Below, in pieces: positions 34,844 through 47,466 of a stretch of DNA of 64,000 bases (the stretch's first letter is position 1; each line of letters begins with the position of its first letter). The position numbers and the translations under genes are program-made. Source of the DNA: Bradysia coprophila. Its lineage: Eukaryota; Arthropoda; Insecta; Diptera; Sciaridae. A model generated the notes under the pieces. The model did no database searches, was not told where the DNA came from, and saw nothing but the letters and a program-made list of their open reading frames with translations. Location of the stretch: assembly GCF_014529535.1 (NCBI RefSeq), contig NC_050736.1, positions 620,001 through 684,000 on the forward strand, written 5' to 3'.

Positions 34844-36062
34844 ATGGCAGCACAATTTTTAAACGTATTTTTGATACCATCTATGTTGATATATCTATGC
34901 ACACTTTCGAGTGCACAGACATGTACAGAGTTTGTTGAATGTAAGTAAAACGACCCAAAAAACATTACCATTTCGAGAATATTCGACGGTAAAACCACGG
35001 TGTTTTGTCGGAGTTCAAATGAGATTTCTATACTTTTACAAAAATTCAAGCAACAACATGCGGAGGAAATATAGTCGCAGATTCTGGTATAATTCGATAC
35101 AATCATTCTGACTACGGTGTGAATTCAGGCTGTTTTTGGCTGGTCCGCAGCAATATTAATTCAAGAGTTGAAGTTCGTCTCTTGCACGACACTTTTACGT
35201 CTAACGAAGCTATAGAAATTCATACTTTAAATTTCAATGGGGATATTGGGGGAAGTGGTTCAATCAGCGATACTTATTTGTGAGCATTAATTTAGACAGG
35301 CCTTAAAAAACAATATTCAATTATTCTAACATTTTGTTGCAGCCATCATGGAGACTATGTTTCAAAACACTTCAATGGTCCCATAATTTTAATTAAATTT
35401 TCAACAATTAACAGATTCAATGATTTTGCTTCTTCAGTGCCCAGTTTTGTCATCATTTTCAGAGGTTGTGGTCCAGAAATCCCAAATCCTCCAAACTTCA
35501 GGCATTTTTATAGAGAGAAAATTCCCGGAGAAAGAGAAAATATTACATATTCAAATGATAGTGTAGTTTATCCAAATAATCAACTGATCACTTACCTCGG
35601 CCTCAGGCAGGATAGAGCTATAGTTAACAACGATGAAGGCGATTGGAAGATCAAGGTAAGTAAGAAAATGTTACGAAAGATTTATTGCTCCATATTCCTT
35701 TGGTTGTTGCTCTCACGTGAAAATCAATTTCAGATAATGTTCCAAGACATGCAACCGTCCTCTAACTGCCTATTCGGGGACTCATTAAAATTTAACAATT
35801 GTGGATTCCTTCCGCTCTGTGCATTCGATGAACATGATAATTCTATTTGGAGGTAAAATTTTCATAATAAATGAAGTTAATGACAATGTCTAACTGTTAT
35901 GCTACAACACCCAGATTTTGCCAACGAAACAGCAACGAAACACACATTCTTCCGAAAACATCATTGAAATACAACAGCATATTTCCGGATGAAATTGGTA
36001 TTCTTGCAGTTTTCTCGTCGAACGGAAGTCAAGGCAGAAAAGGATTTATTTTTGAATGGTAA
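34844..36062 (+). CDS. Secreted CUB-domain protein, five exons
   Basis: The exons are 34844-34940, 35051-35279, 35343-35655, 35734-35852 and 35915-36062. All introns are GT-AG (62-110 bp), the phases agree, and the product is 301 residues. The start MAAQFLNVFLIPSMLIYLCT is a signal peptide, cleaved probably near SSAQ/T. A CUB-like domain follows: CGGNIVADSGIIRYNHSDYG, then NSGCFWLVRSN and RVEVRLLHDTFTS, ending with IKFSTINRFNDFASSVPSFV and IIFRGC. A second cysteine-containing region (NCLFGDSLKFNNCGFLPLCA, FCQRNSNETH) follows, ending KGFIFEW. Potential N-glycosylation sites are present (for example NIT and NET). CUB domains bind proteins or glycans outside cells; a specific role cannot be assigned. 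The neighbours on both sides also encode secreted proteins. Confidence 0.85.
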
Positions 36063-36287
36063 AACTATTCAAATTGTCTGAAACGTTATGCTTCCAGCTT
36101 CCAGCAAAATTGGACTTCAAATACATTTTATTGCATCAATTTTTTGTTTGTTTTTGAGCTAACGATCGAGATTTCATTTATGCAATCCCACAAAAACCTC
36201 AAAAGAGGAATAGGTGACGCAGTTTAACAGTTTAACTTCCAAAACATGTGATATCGTCTTTGTTGACACATTGTGCGCCTGAACATG

Positions 36288-36432
36288 AACAATTTCAACC
36301 AAAAAAATTTTATCAAAAAAAGTGCGTCACAAGTGCTGAGGAAACTTTAGAGTAATTTTGTGACGCAATTTTGTTTGATAATATTTTCATTGATAAGTTT
36401 TTTCGTTTATTTTTTTTTGTTGAAATTGTTCA
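36288..36432. repeat. Small foldback repeat
   Basis: GAACAATTTCAAC at 36288 pairs with GTTGAAATTGTTC at about 36420-36432, and TGCGTCAC at ~36323 pairs with GTGACGCA at ~36359. This fits a decayed MITE in the gene gap. Confidence 0.55.
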
Positions 36433-36764
36433 CGACTTAGACTGAAGACTAGTTAGTCTAAGGATTGGACAAAAAAAACTTCTCTCTCATATACCAAAGT
36501 GGAATAGCTTCTAAATCATCCATTAGGACGATAATATTAGTCGAGTGTTCTATGTAGTCAAAATGTTATGTTTTAAATTAAACGGTAGATTGGATCTACT
36601 ATAGCCTGTGAACTCATTCAATATTTGGTTTTCACTGAACTGATACTGTTTTCGCTTATTAACATTATAAGGAGTGCTATTCGTTGCGTGTTCGTCAAGA
36701 AAACGGATTATACAGCTGTCGCAAAAGTTTGCAGTTTTTAAAGAAAATTTAAATTTCCGAATCT

Positions 36765-36770
36765 TTTATT
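36765..36770 (-). terminator. Poly(A) signal of the minus-strand secreted-protein gene
   Basis: TTTATT on the plus strand (AATAAA on the minus strand), about 60 bp beyond the stop at 36829. Confidence 0.55.
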
Positions 36771-36828
36771 GCACAATTTACACTCCAGAAACGATTTCAT
36801 TCATAGCACAAAGATATTCTCAATCAAT

Positions 36829-38454
36829 CTAAGTTAAACTTGTTGAAGACGCTGTTGTATCATAGATAGGATCAGTACTAAATTCATCTTTCCAAATTAC
36901 AAACCCACATAAAAATTCATTAGCACTTTCACGTTCCAGAAGCAAATTAATCGGAGCTGATCTAACACCCTCGAAATCATGTTCGTTTTTATAAACTGCA
37001 AACTCAATCCGTACGCTCTTTTCAATTCTAGTTGTTGTGTAAATGGTGTCGACTAACTTTACTGCACAGTTGGGATCGGTTGAACTTCGATATACCTCAG
37101 TTTCATTGAGTGCAATAACTACGAATCTATCTTCGTATGAGCCCCACCTATCAGATGTTTTAAGGAAGAATTGTGCTCGCATCTGCAACCAGCCATATCC
37201 TATGGAGTATTAACATATACGTGCAATTCTTTATCAATTATTGTAATGCGTTCTTGAACAGCGTTACCTGTCGGATATTTAGGCACTTCGAAATATTCAT
37301 TAGAAAACTTCTCACATATCTGTGTCGATGCGTCGACCGATGGTTGGAAAAAATTCTCCACTTTGTGCCTAATCCTGTACAAGAAATTCTTGTAGTCGTT
37401 TGCTTCATAAACTTTACCGTCCAGATGATCGTCAATACACATTTTAGAACAATTACTGCACCCATTGTGAACCCAATAAATTAGCACATAATTGGTGTAG
37501 CCTATTCGACTGAATGGGTGGCGCAAAACATCTTCAATTTCAGTCACTTGACGATAAATTAAAAAATTAATTTGCAGCACAGTGAAATGTGAATTAAATT
37601 TTACCTTGAGCGCTGCATTTAACTTTTAAGTAAGAGCGATCGTCATATTCGTTATATTGAGTTCTGAATTGGCTCAATCGCCAAGAACTGTAAAAGTCGC
37701 GATAATTCTCCAAGGCGGAAGTCAGTTTACATGGAAGAACTTTAGTGTTAGCACTTAGTTGATTGTGCGCCAAAAACACAACATAAAGCCGATTGTAAAC
37801 CGTTGCGATAGCAAGTAGCGAGTCAGCCATAACTTCAGGATATTGCCGGAATTTCGATGTTTTTCCAATGAATTCATCGATAATTTCGTTCAGTTGTACC
37901 TCGATTACATTCAATTTTGATGTAATGTTATTTATGTCCTCGTCCATAATGGATTCAAGTACTCCAATTATAACGTCTGTCGCTAATTTCATCGAACTAA
38001 TTTTGTCCGTCATGATTCTAGTGTCGATTTCAGTATGCATACACCTCGCCATCGATCTTCCGGTAATTAGGTCACCAGTGGAGTTTTTAGGCATTGAATT
38101 CAACATTCCTTTTAGGAGAACCGCTGCTTCGGCTGCTGTTTTACTCAAGTCAATGATCGCTAATGACACAATATTTTCTTTTGTTTTATTGTTATAGAAG
38201 TTATATGTTTCAGTCATCGATAGTGCTAGCGCATTTTCAAAATACATGTCGTCGGCACCAAAAACAGTTATATTCAAACGATCAAATTGTATTTGAGCTG
38301 GGTTAAACGTAGCAATGTCGATCTTGTCAATATCAATATCGGACAAAATTTCACCAAAATAAACCTCTAACATTTGCGATGGCTTAACCGGCGTAGCAAA
38401 AGTTTTGTGGGCTGCCAACACCCATATGATTTTTAGGAATAACTTCTCGGTCAT
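36829..38454 (-). CDS. Large secreted protein of unknown family, probable frameshift
   Basis: Exon 1 (38454-37605) starts MTEKLFLKIIWVLAAHKTFA, a signal peptide, and continues for 283 codons. A 59-bp GT-AG intron (37604-37546) joins it in phase 1 to exon 2 (from 37546: VTEIEDVLRHPFSRIGYTNY). The coding frame then closes at about 37200 but goes on in another frame as SIGYGWLQMRAQFFLKTSDR to the stop at 36829. The two frames can be joined either by a 38-bp intron (GTATAT...TTGCAG, shorter than any other here) or by a one-base deletion near 37200-37215. Because GYGWLQMRAQFF reads as coding upstream of the putative acceptor, the deletion seems likelier. The protein would have about 520 residues, with several N-glycosylation sites (NIT, NKT, NST) and cysteines (GCSNCSKMC). 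I do not recognise the family. The earlier start at 38484 is TTG, so 38454 is chosen. Confidence 0.75.
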
Positions 38455-38520
38455 TTTGAAATAGTAACACAGAATAATAACCAATTCTAGTCATGAGATA
38501 TAGAAACTGCTGAAAACTGC

Positions 38521-38552
38521 GACTGAATTTGATGTGTATCGTGCATTTTATA
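38521..38552 (-). promoter_or_regulatory. TATA box plus initiator of the minus-strand secreted-protein gene
   Basis: On the minus strand TATAAAAT (plus 38545-38552) lies 28 bp before the A of a perfect insect initiator TCAGTC (plus 38521-38526). The mRNA would start about 70 bp before the ATG at 38454. An upstream ATG near 38494 in another frame would overlap the coding start. Confidence 0.65.
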
Positions 38553-38869
38553 TTTATATTCCAATTTAAATCAATTTATTTCATTCGTTTAAACTGTTAA
38601 AATGATTGACAGTGTCAACCATAAAAGACGACGTAATTTCCCCCATAAATAGTGAAATAAATTAACATAGACAGAGGTAAACGGAAGACGGGCGAGTGCG
38701 ACGAAGATTGCACAATAATATCATTGTGATCTGAAGAATGCGACAGTAAGTTCAAGGGAACTTTTTATCATTAGTGAATCGTGATTATTAAAGTAATGAA
38801 TCATTAACATATTCATTGAACGAAATCTTGTCGCTCGAGGATCCCATTACATATGATTTAAAGTACTAT

Positions 38870-39468
38870 TTTCGGAGTATTATACCGAACATAAATTCTG
38901 CCATAGAGTTCATAAGCCTACATTACTATGTCGATAAGTTGGTCGTTTGCGCCAATAATGATACCAGAGAATATTGCACGCGTATAATACACCGATTTAC
39001 TCGTTGCGCTCTTGATATTCATTTCGACCGTTTTGAATTTTATTCTGGCCGTTTTGAATTTCATTCCGCGCTCGTGTTTTGTGTAATATACGCGAGTGTA
39101 TAACGGTCGCAATATTCTCCAGTATCATAATATTATTGGCGGAAACAATCAACTTATCGACATAATAATGTAGGCTTATGAACTCTAGGTAAATAATATT
39201 GACGTCACGCACATCGCACATCATGACAAAATTAATGTTTATCGCATACGGGGTGCGTGTGTGTATTGTGCGCTATAAACACGACGTACAAAATTATATC
39301 ACAAGAAAAAGAGATGTTTCGGAGTATTATACTAATAGTACATTACTGATATAATACTGATATCAGAGACTCGTACTAATAATTGCGCAAGCTCCCGTAC
39401 GTACGTACACGTCTCTTATATACAGCCATATAGCAGTAATGTACTATTAGTATAATACTCCGAAATGA
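38870..39468. mobile_element. Nested foldback elements
   Basis: The outer ends TTTCGGAGTATTATAC (38870) and GTATAATACTCCGAAA (to 39468) are inverted. An inner inverted pair with the same end motif spans 39313-39468. A second long foldback occupies about 38905-39190: AGAGTTCATAAGCCTACATT on the left pairs with AATGTAGGCTTATGAACTCT on the right. No coding frame. Confidence 0.7.
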
Positions 39469-42089
39469 TCTTTAGGACGATGTAAATTAAATGAGCAACA
39501 ACCACTGTCTCAGTCCATGATCTATCGCCTTTCCTTACATTTATGTTTTTATTAAGGATAATATGGATTTATTCATCATTCAATGTGTGCCTATTTAGGC
39601 TTGTTTATGACAAATTTAACAATGAAACCAAAGGAAATGCTTGCTCATTTCGCATTTAAGAGAAAAAGGAATAATTAATTCTAATACAAAATTCACATTC
39701 AATGCCATGTAAAGCCATCTGCTATGTTCACTTAACATAACAAAATACCGTATAAAATTTCTAAAACTTGTCCCGCTGGATGGTACAGCAAGTGTAAAAT
39801 TGACACATTATGACATCGAAAAAATCGTGATCAAAAAAACAATCCACGCCTTACAATGCGAATAAATTAAATAATTCCACGCGATATATTTACGATTAAA
39901 GGGGTACGCATAATTACTCATATGAAGTGTTTGACAAATTCGAATCGGATGAAAGGGGTGTCGAAGAATATGGTGTATCAAATACACATATTATGCGTCT
40001 GCAGTATCGTTGCTGTATTTTTTGTAACCCCTCATTTTGATACGAAATAAAAGTAATTTGACCACGTGCGATGATGGTGAAGAAAAGTTTTTGGTTAGTA
40101 GTTTGACTTTATGTCATTAATCTTCGTTAAATCAATAGGTGCATGTTAAAAACATGAAAAAGACTAAAAAAACAATTTTGGTTTTTCCTGAATATGATAC
40201 GAAATCCCCTACTGCAAATATATTTCAGCGTACCCAATGCTCAATCCACTGCAAAAAAGTTAATGCCATTCACTTTTCCTTATGTAGAGCAACAGACGTT
40301 TGAACCATTAACAGGTGAAGATCATAAAACAATGAACATATTGCTTCATACCATTTAAATTTGATAGTATAACTACTCCATGTGGTGCTACTAGTCCAAT
40401 GGAAATTTACTGTAATCAATAAAAAATTGTCTTTGTACCAAAACCATCATTCCAACATCAATATATCTGTGGATAGAACAATACAAATGTGAAAAGTTCA
40501 AACCTACTTAGTATATACATATTGTACATAAGTTGTGCCATACAATTTTACGAACAAGAAAGTTTTCCTGAAAATTTTTACTCTTAATTAAGTATCGCCA
40601 TTAATCATTACAAATATCCACGTAAAGCATTTCCGAAAACATCGGAAAGTGAAAATAACATCTCGTGCAAATAAGAATAAGAACTGCTGCTGCAGATGTT
40701 TCTATAGGTATACATAGTCGACCCCAAGAATATTTTTGATATAAAAAAAAAATGTTTTGCCTCTTTCTAGTGCAAAGCTTTATGATTTAATGCGATTGGG
40801 TATGTTAATGACTTTAGTGGAAAAATTAAATTACTCAGATCGTTAAACTAAAGAAAAAGTTTTGTTTGGTCCAATTCGTTGGGCATACTTTAATGAACTA
40901 TTTCAATCGAAATTATTTTCCGAAAAAATCACCTTTAGTACGCTAGCTAAGCCATTCAACGAAAATATATATCCGAAAAGTAGATAGGGTCAAAAACCGT
41001 CGAAAAACAGTCTGGAATTCTGTAAATACTTCACATAAACATGTAAAATGTAGTTCCATATCAACATCAACACACCAATCTTCATTTTGCTATCTCTCCG
41101 TATATTCATATATACCAACACAAAAAATGTGTATAGCCTCCCATACGCTTGCTCCACGACACGACAAATCGTCATCATACATAGCATCGCCCCAATAAAT
41201 ATTGAACTCGACGTTTTTGTACATTGAACAAATATAAGCCCCGAAAAAGTGTACACACTGAAATTGATCGACCATGAATTCCCCAGAGGCTTATTAGTAT
41301 GCAGAGCACAAATATTTGAAATTTCAAAGGGAAAATATATATATTTGTCGATGCCTTTTATATATACGTAAATATACTATGCACGGAACCAGTGAGTGAG
41401 TATATGGATGAATGTTTTGCCGAAGAGAACCATATTGAGGATTGACTATTGAGAAATCGCATTTTTTTTTCTACTTTACAAAAACATTATTTTCAATTTA
41501 ATTATTCGCTTTTCCGGTTGGAAATAAATTAAAGAATTTCGACCTCTCAGACACGATGTAGAAAACGGCAAGCGTGTCGCAATGATATCATAAAATCTTT
41601 TACTTTTGTTGTTCAAAGGATTGTCGAGTGTTTAATACAAGATCTTCCATTCAAATAGCACGCTAAAATATAGTGTTTTGACTTTAAACGTAAATGTCGT
41701 CGATTTGTTTACCGAGGGGAGAAATAGGACATTCCGACAGGAGCCACAACGTTTTTCATGTTTGCATGTTGTGTTTTGCCTTGTTTCTCCACGAAACAAA
41801 AACATCAATTCACCATACAATTTTCAAAAATATAAACAAAGTGACAGTTCAAATGAGAAAAGTTCTAATTTCTGCATACGGTAGAGAAGTTGCTGCGCTC
41901 ACTATCATTCGACCAGAAAAAAAATATCATTCGACCAGTCGTCAAGAATTGTCTCATGGCTTCTGGAGGGGAGAACAAAAAGCAAAATACATCGCGCACA
42001 TGAAATAGTTTTTTGTTACCCAAGGGAAGAAAAGTAGGAAATTTCATTTCGAGGGTGTTGTTTGTGGATAGGACGTTACGAGATCGACA

Positions 42090-42180
42090 CATAATTTTTC
42101 ACAACAAAGGCCTGGAAGATTCAGTGCCGGGGGGAAAATCACTATTTTCTCGCCTGAGTTGTAAAAATTGATATTTCATA
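42090..42180. repeat. Dispersed repeat related to 16150-16240
   Basis: Shares ACAACAAAGGC, GGAAGATTCAG-like and ACTATTTTCTCG blocks, in the same order, with the copy downstream of Pep. The ends are not resolved. Confidence 0.5.
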
Positions 42181-43740
42181 CCTTGGACATAAATTTCGGA
42201 ATTTTCCTTGTAATATGCCCTCAGCATGAAAAGTTGTAAGTTGTATACGCAAAAACCTATTACAATTCTTAGTAATACGACAGCGATAGTGTGTTCTACC
42301 CACTATTTACAAAAATTCATCACACACTCACACAAAAAAGTTGTGTGAAATTTTACCATGCAGATTGCAGATTCAATTGCTGATTTTAGTTCGGTTTATC
42401 CAACCGAAAACTTCTAAAAGTGTTGTCACAATCTTTTATTATTTTAGAAGAAATGATTTTTTTTGTAATGCTGGTGTGCTGGTAACAACATCGTATATAT
42501 AGTTAGTCACATGGCAGTCAAGAGGACGTTCGTATAAATATTTACTAACAAAATACTGGCGACAGTTTCAAAATAAATATAATTTTGTTGGGAATTTCGT
42601 CCATGTTATATATGAACAACGTTTTGGCTTATTTTTATTTATAGCTGGAAGGGCTCAGTTAGCTTTACGTATATATCCATTTGTTTGTGTATGCATCGCT
42701 GGGGATGGTTTTGTATTAAGTCCTAAATAAATAAGAAATGGTCTTTTAACAATAATGAATAAATCTCTACATGAATAGATGAAAATCTATGGTTTAACAA
42801 AGTTGTTGAACTTGCGATTTTATTTTCATTGCAACAATGGAATAGACGGAGTAATTACAGAAATCATTTTGATATTTTGGATTTTCTGGGAAATGCCGTT
42901 TATAATAGATCTGACACAGCGTGGGATTTTAATGTTTCTCTTTTTTTTGGCGAAGGCGAAATAGAATTTAATTTTGAATACACGTGTGGACTGTAGGCCA
43001 TAATGACTGAATGGAAAATTTAGAATATAGGAAAAGGGAAGAAGAAATAAAATAAATTCAACAATAAGTTTTCACTTTCGATACGTTTTCTTGAGTCCAT
43101 CCATTTCCCTCATTCGCATTCCACATGTATTCTACATACGACTCTCCGTGGAAAGAATATTGACAAACAATATCGCTTATATAGATTACTATATTTGCCA
43201 CTTCAAAGTTTGTATTAATTTGGGGCTGTCGGTAAGACCCTTAAATATTAATATTAACCTTTCACAGACCGTAAAAAACAAAGACAGTTATCGAATCTAT
43301 TACTTGATTCGATATATGTTTTTTTGACGGACTGAAATTACTGTACATTACTGTGCTTCAAACCCGAAGGGACCATAAATTTGGAAAGACGGACATATAT
43401 GATTCGATTAAGCTATGTAAATATTACATTTGAGCAAATCGACATTTATGTCACATAAAATCTTTTACTTCATTTGTTTGAACAATCATCTTGTTATATA
43501 ATCTGGTGTATATAGGTCATTAGAATCCGTCGTAGGTCATTAAATGTCCGTAATTTAATTTAGTGTCAAAATTGAGAGCATTTAAATGATGGAAAAAAAT
43601 CTAACAGTCTAACAGTGACCACTGTCCATTGACCAAATTAACCACAAGCTCTTACCAACCAAACGTTGTAATTCTAATTGTCTTCATATTTTACCAATTT
43701 ACTTATATGACAATACTCTATTCAATTTGCTCGTAGAGTG

Positions 43741-44690
43741 CAGGTGTCCAAAGTAACACGGGGCAAGCATAGATAAAGTGTAACATTTGATTCGTTTCAT
43801 GCCACATAAAGTTGACAAACAGAAAAAAATGCTATGCTGAAATCAGTGTCGTTAACTACACATATATTTATTTATGTTTTATGTTCGTTGCACAGACTGA
43901 ATAGGAAATGGGTGGAAAATTGCATGGAAATTAGATAACACGGTTTATATTTTAATTTCATCATATGGGGTGGAAGTAGTGTACATTATGTGGTTGTGAA
44001 ACAATCATCAGTGTACAGAATATGATTATAAGGTTAAGGTTATGGAAGTGAAAATTGGATACACGTGCATCGTGCATTCTTTTTAGTGGTTTTTTTTTTG
44101 TACAAAAACTATAATTTGGAAAAATTTCGTAATAATAACCTGTCATCTGTTATCGTTATAGACTTCAGAAATGAATGAACAGCTCTGACTAAAGATCTTA
44201 ATATGTTAAAATAACTTCTCAAAAAATGAAAGTAATAGATTTGAAATCTATTTCTTGAAAATAATTTGATTAAATGAGATCCCATAGTAAAAATGCCGAT
44301 ACGCTTGCCGTCTGTAAAAGATGAATGATTTATTGTTGATCTTTCGGAGTGCTTGTAAGACGGTACAAAAACGTTGCAGACCTTAGAAAAATTGAAAATT
44401 CCACATTTTCAAAAAAGTAATTTTTGTATATTTCTATAGAAAAAGGTTCAATCTATCCAATACGACATTGGTGCCCTCTCAAAGTCTGCAGACTAACACG
44501 GAAAACACATAATAATCCAAAACTTTTGAATGGTGGTATAGGTCTGTGTCAACCTTGAGAGAGGTCAAGTTAGTTGCCTAAGATGATCCTGGGCTATTCT
44601 ATATGACATCGCTTCTCGGCTGTTTGTGGCATGAAACGAATCAAATTTTACACTTTATCTATTCTTGTACCGTGTTAATTTGGCCACCTG
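43741..44690. mobile_element. Non-autonomous mariner-type element, 950 bp
   Basis: Terminal inverted repeats of about 70 bp: the left starts CAGGTGTCCAAAGTAACACG; the right, read in reverse complement, starts CAGGTGGCCAAATTAACACG. Both continue through ATAGATAAAGTGTAA and TTTGATTCGTTTCATGCCA. The right end is followed by TA (44691-44692); the left flank is TG, probably a mutated TA. No transposase frame is present. The TIR style and TA target fit Tc1/mariner (family knowledge). Confidence 0.8.
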
Positions 44691-47186
44691 TACTCTACAC
44701 TCTTGGAAGCAGGTATATCTAAGTGAAGTGAAATCGGTAACGTAATAGCCTTCATATCCTGGTTATACTCATATATAGTTGAATATACTTATCAATGCAA
44801 TCAATTGGACACCGATTTGGTGATCAGAAATTTATTCATCTAGCCAAGACTTAGTTCAATTAACTTCTTACGTCGCTTTATCCAACAAATAATGACAGAT
44901 AAAAACATATTAGAGACGGATCGTCTGTCTGTAGAAATGTACGTAGTATGGGTAAAGAAAACCTACAACAGAAAAAACATTAAAATCCCACTTTGACAGA
45001 CAGTTCATCCATTCGACATCATTCAAAACCAACGAGAAATTACGTTGACGTAAACCTAAATGACTTAAGAACTATTGAAACGATTATGTTGTTCACAATA
45101 CATATATCGAAATGCAGAATATAGATTGTATCCATCCTATAGCATATATAGAAAGTATTCTCTTTAACCAAGCAATCCTCCTTGTTTGAGTCTCCCTTCA
45201 TATATTTAACATTTAGCAAACATGGCGAAAAGTCTTAAGGGTGCACGGAAAATATCTATTGCACGACAGCATATAAAAAAAGGGGAGCTGAAAATATGTA
45301 CATGGCTGTATGTTTTATATACGTACACATAAAAGGTTTGGTTTGGGGTGTGCCCAATATTACTTTCAATACGATTTTTCTTTTCGTTATTTTTTTTCCT
45401 TTTGTTATAAATTTTGTTTTTGGCAAATTTCTACTCTTCTACATATATAAATGAAAATTATGTATTTTGTACATATACCTCGCATTTCACGATATATATT
45501 TATATTTAAGGAAAGACAAATTTATTGCTCTGTACGATTTTACTTGACTTGGATACATCTATACTGCAACACAGCTCACAACATTTCTTTTTGAGATTTC
45601 TTTTATATATTTTCCATCTCTGTGCCTAAACATTTTTCTTTTAATTAAAAAAAAACATCAGCAAAGTAAGGTGATATTCAAACAAATTTTTTCCTCTTGT
45701 AACAAATTGACGCCGTCTGGTTCAATTTACAAGACGAGATACATTTTTTTCCCTCTATGTACGCACTTGGCTATTTTATTTTCACATTTTTTTTCCTCTC
45801 TAGCTAAGAAATTGTCATTTAAATGATTGTGATTAAATGCTGCCAAGGTTTCGACTCTCCTGTCGTAATGAAAGACCACCCCAGAATCTCAGAAATGAAA
45901 TTTACAACGTCACACTGGTGTAACTAATATTGGTATTTTCGTAGATTGTAAATAACGTAACATAACTGTTTGGGTTCGGGTTTATTCTGAGGGTGAATGA
46001 GTTAGTTAGATTGGCGTGCAACACCTTTTCAGGCCCAAATGTTGGCTATACATAAATTGAGGGCATTATGGAATTACCTTGTAGTAAATACCAACAATGT
46101 ACCGGAGTAATATTCTTTCAAGACACCGGTAACGAAAATTGTAGGAACAGAAAAAAAGAACGTGAATCCGCAAATCCACCAGAGTTTAGTTTAATTCAAC
46201 GATAATCTTAAATGTTTATCGTTATCAACAGAACATTTTGAAATATGTAAATCGATATTCTGAATTTAACTGATTATATACGATGGGAACAGAAGCAGAT
46301 GCTAAACGATGTATGTAATACAGAAATTATTTAGTTATTTACGTCATTTGTTATTCGTTCAATTAGTTCAGCCGAATTATAAATGACTTTGTATTTTGTA
46401 CAGTCAGTACATAGTGTAGATGCCGAAAATATTTATATTATTTACTCAAAGGATTAGCATAAAGAGCAAGAGGTTATATTTCTTTATTGAAAATCAACCC
46501 TGTACAATTTCAATAGACTTGCATGCAATTTTGCATATTAAATCATTGTTCGAATTGCATAATAACCACATTTGTAACATAATTGAGTGAACACTATTTA
46601 GCGAAAGGGACTACAAACACATATTTTATAGTAGATGGATTTTTGAAGACGTTAAGTGAAATGTCATACAATCACTCCATCTGCTACTTCTGGTCTTTAC
46701 TTTATTGCCTAGTGTCTCTTTAGAATACGCTACTTTACCACTATGGCCTTAATATATTGACACACAATCTTTTGTTTCATTTACTTCATTCGTTTTAACA
46801 ATATAACAATATAATTTATAAATATGTTTTATGTCGTAATTGCTTGTTTCTGTCATTCCTGTCGATAACAGCTGATCAACCGTTTCTAAAATTTTCTTAT
46901 AATCTTATATGGAATTCCACTTTAAGGGAAAGGGTGTTATTTTCAGGTGGTTTTATTATTTAATTTACCCTCAAAAGTTTTAAAAGGCTAACTAAAATCT
47001 CTTACTTCGTTTCTTTTAACGTTTGATACAAAGGTCTTTAATTAAAGGCTGACACTACTCGGAGCCTATCGTCTACCCTTGTCGTCTCTATCAATAAAAC
47101 AGGTATTAACGAGTTAACATGATAAATCTTTTCAGCTACTATGCTTTGGCTCCCATGTGTGCCTTTATTTAATTCAACTTTTATAA

Positions 47187-47262
47187 TATACTTGTCACGA
47201 AGAAGTCGAGGCTTGCCGAGACTGATAGGGACGAGTGTGTACTTACTCTATTTTATCTCCTG
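47187..47262. repeat. Hairpin repeat, copy 1 (second copy at 57425-57503)
   Basis: The shared core is CTTGTCACGAAGAA, then TCGAGGCTTGCCGAGACTGA, then a pairing arm (GGGACGAGTGTGTAC here). Both copies are followed by TCTATTTTATC. The two copies bracket the satellite array. Confidence 0.7.
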
Positions 47263-47466
47263 CAAGCTGATATTTCATACATTACGCGTTTCTGCATATA
47301 AACACAAACACATACATAACCACAGCCTATACGATTGGATAATTCACACATAACCCACCTAGGGTAAATTTACTTTCCATCTACATATTTGAAAAAAAAA
47401 TCGCCGAACGGAGGAAGCGAACACGGGACCAGCAGCATATCAACCAGGGACTATTTTGAGAAATCG

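Larger units (their letters stand above)
36063..36828. other. Convergent intergenic gap between two secreted-protein genes
   Basis: Holds the foldback at 36288-36432 and the poly(A) signal of the minus-strand gene at 36765-36770. Nothing coding. Confidence 0.6.
38560..47460. other. 8.9-kb non-coding stretch between the secreted-protein cluster and the satellite
   Basis: No gene found. It contains nested foldbacks at 38870-39468, the repeat at 42090-42180, the mariner-type element at 43741-44690, and the hairpin near 47187. Short frames (for example 41694-42008) lack family motifs. Several copies of a short motif AAATCTTTTACTTCATT (for example 43458, 46996; reverse at 24857) are scattered here and elsewhere and may be ends of an old repeat. 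Confidence 0.5.

Noticed and set aside
41694..42008. 104-codon open frame on the plus strand
   Set aside because: No recognisable domain, no splice support, and it contains a local direct repeat (TATCATTCGACCAG twice).
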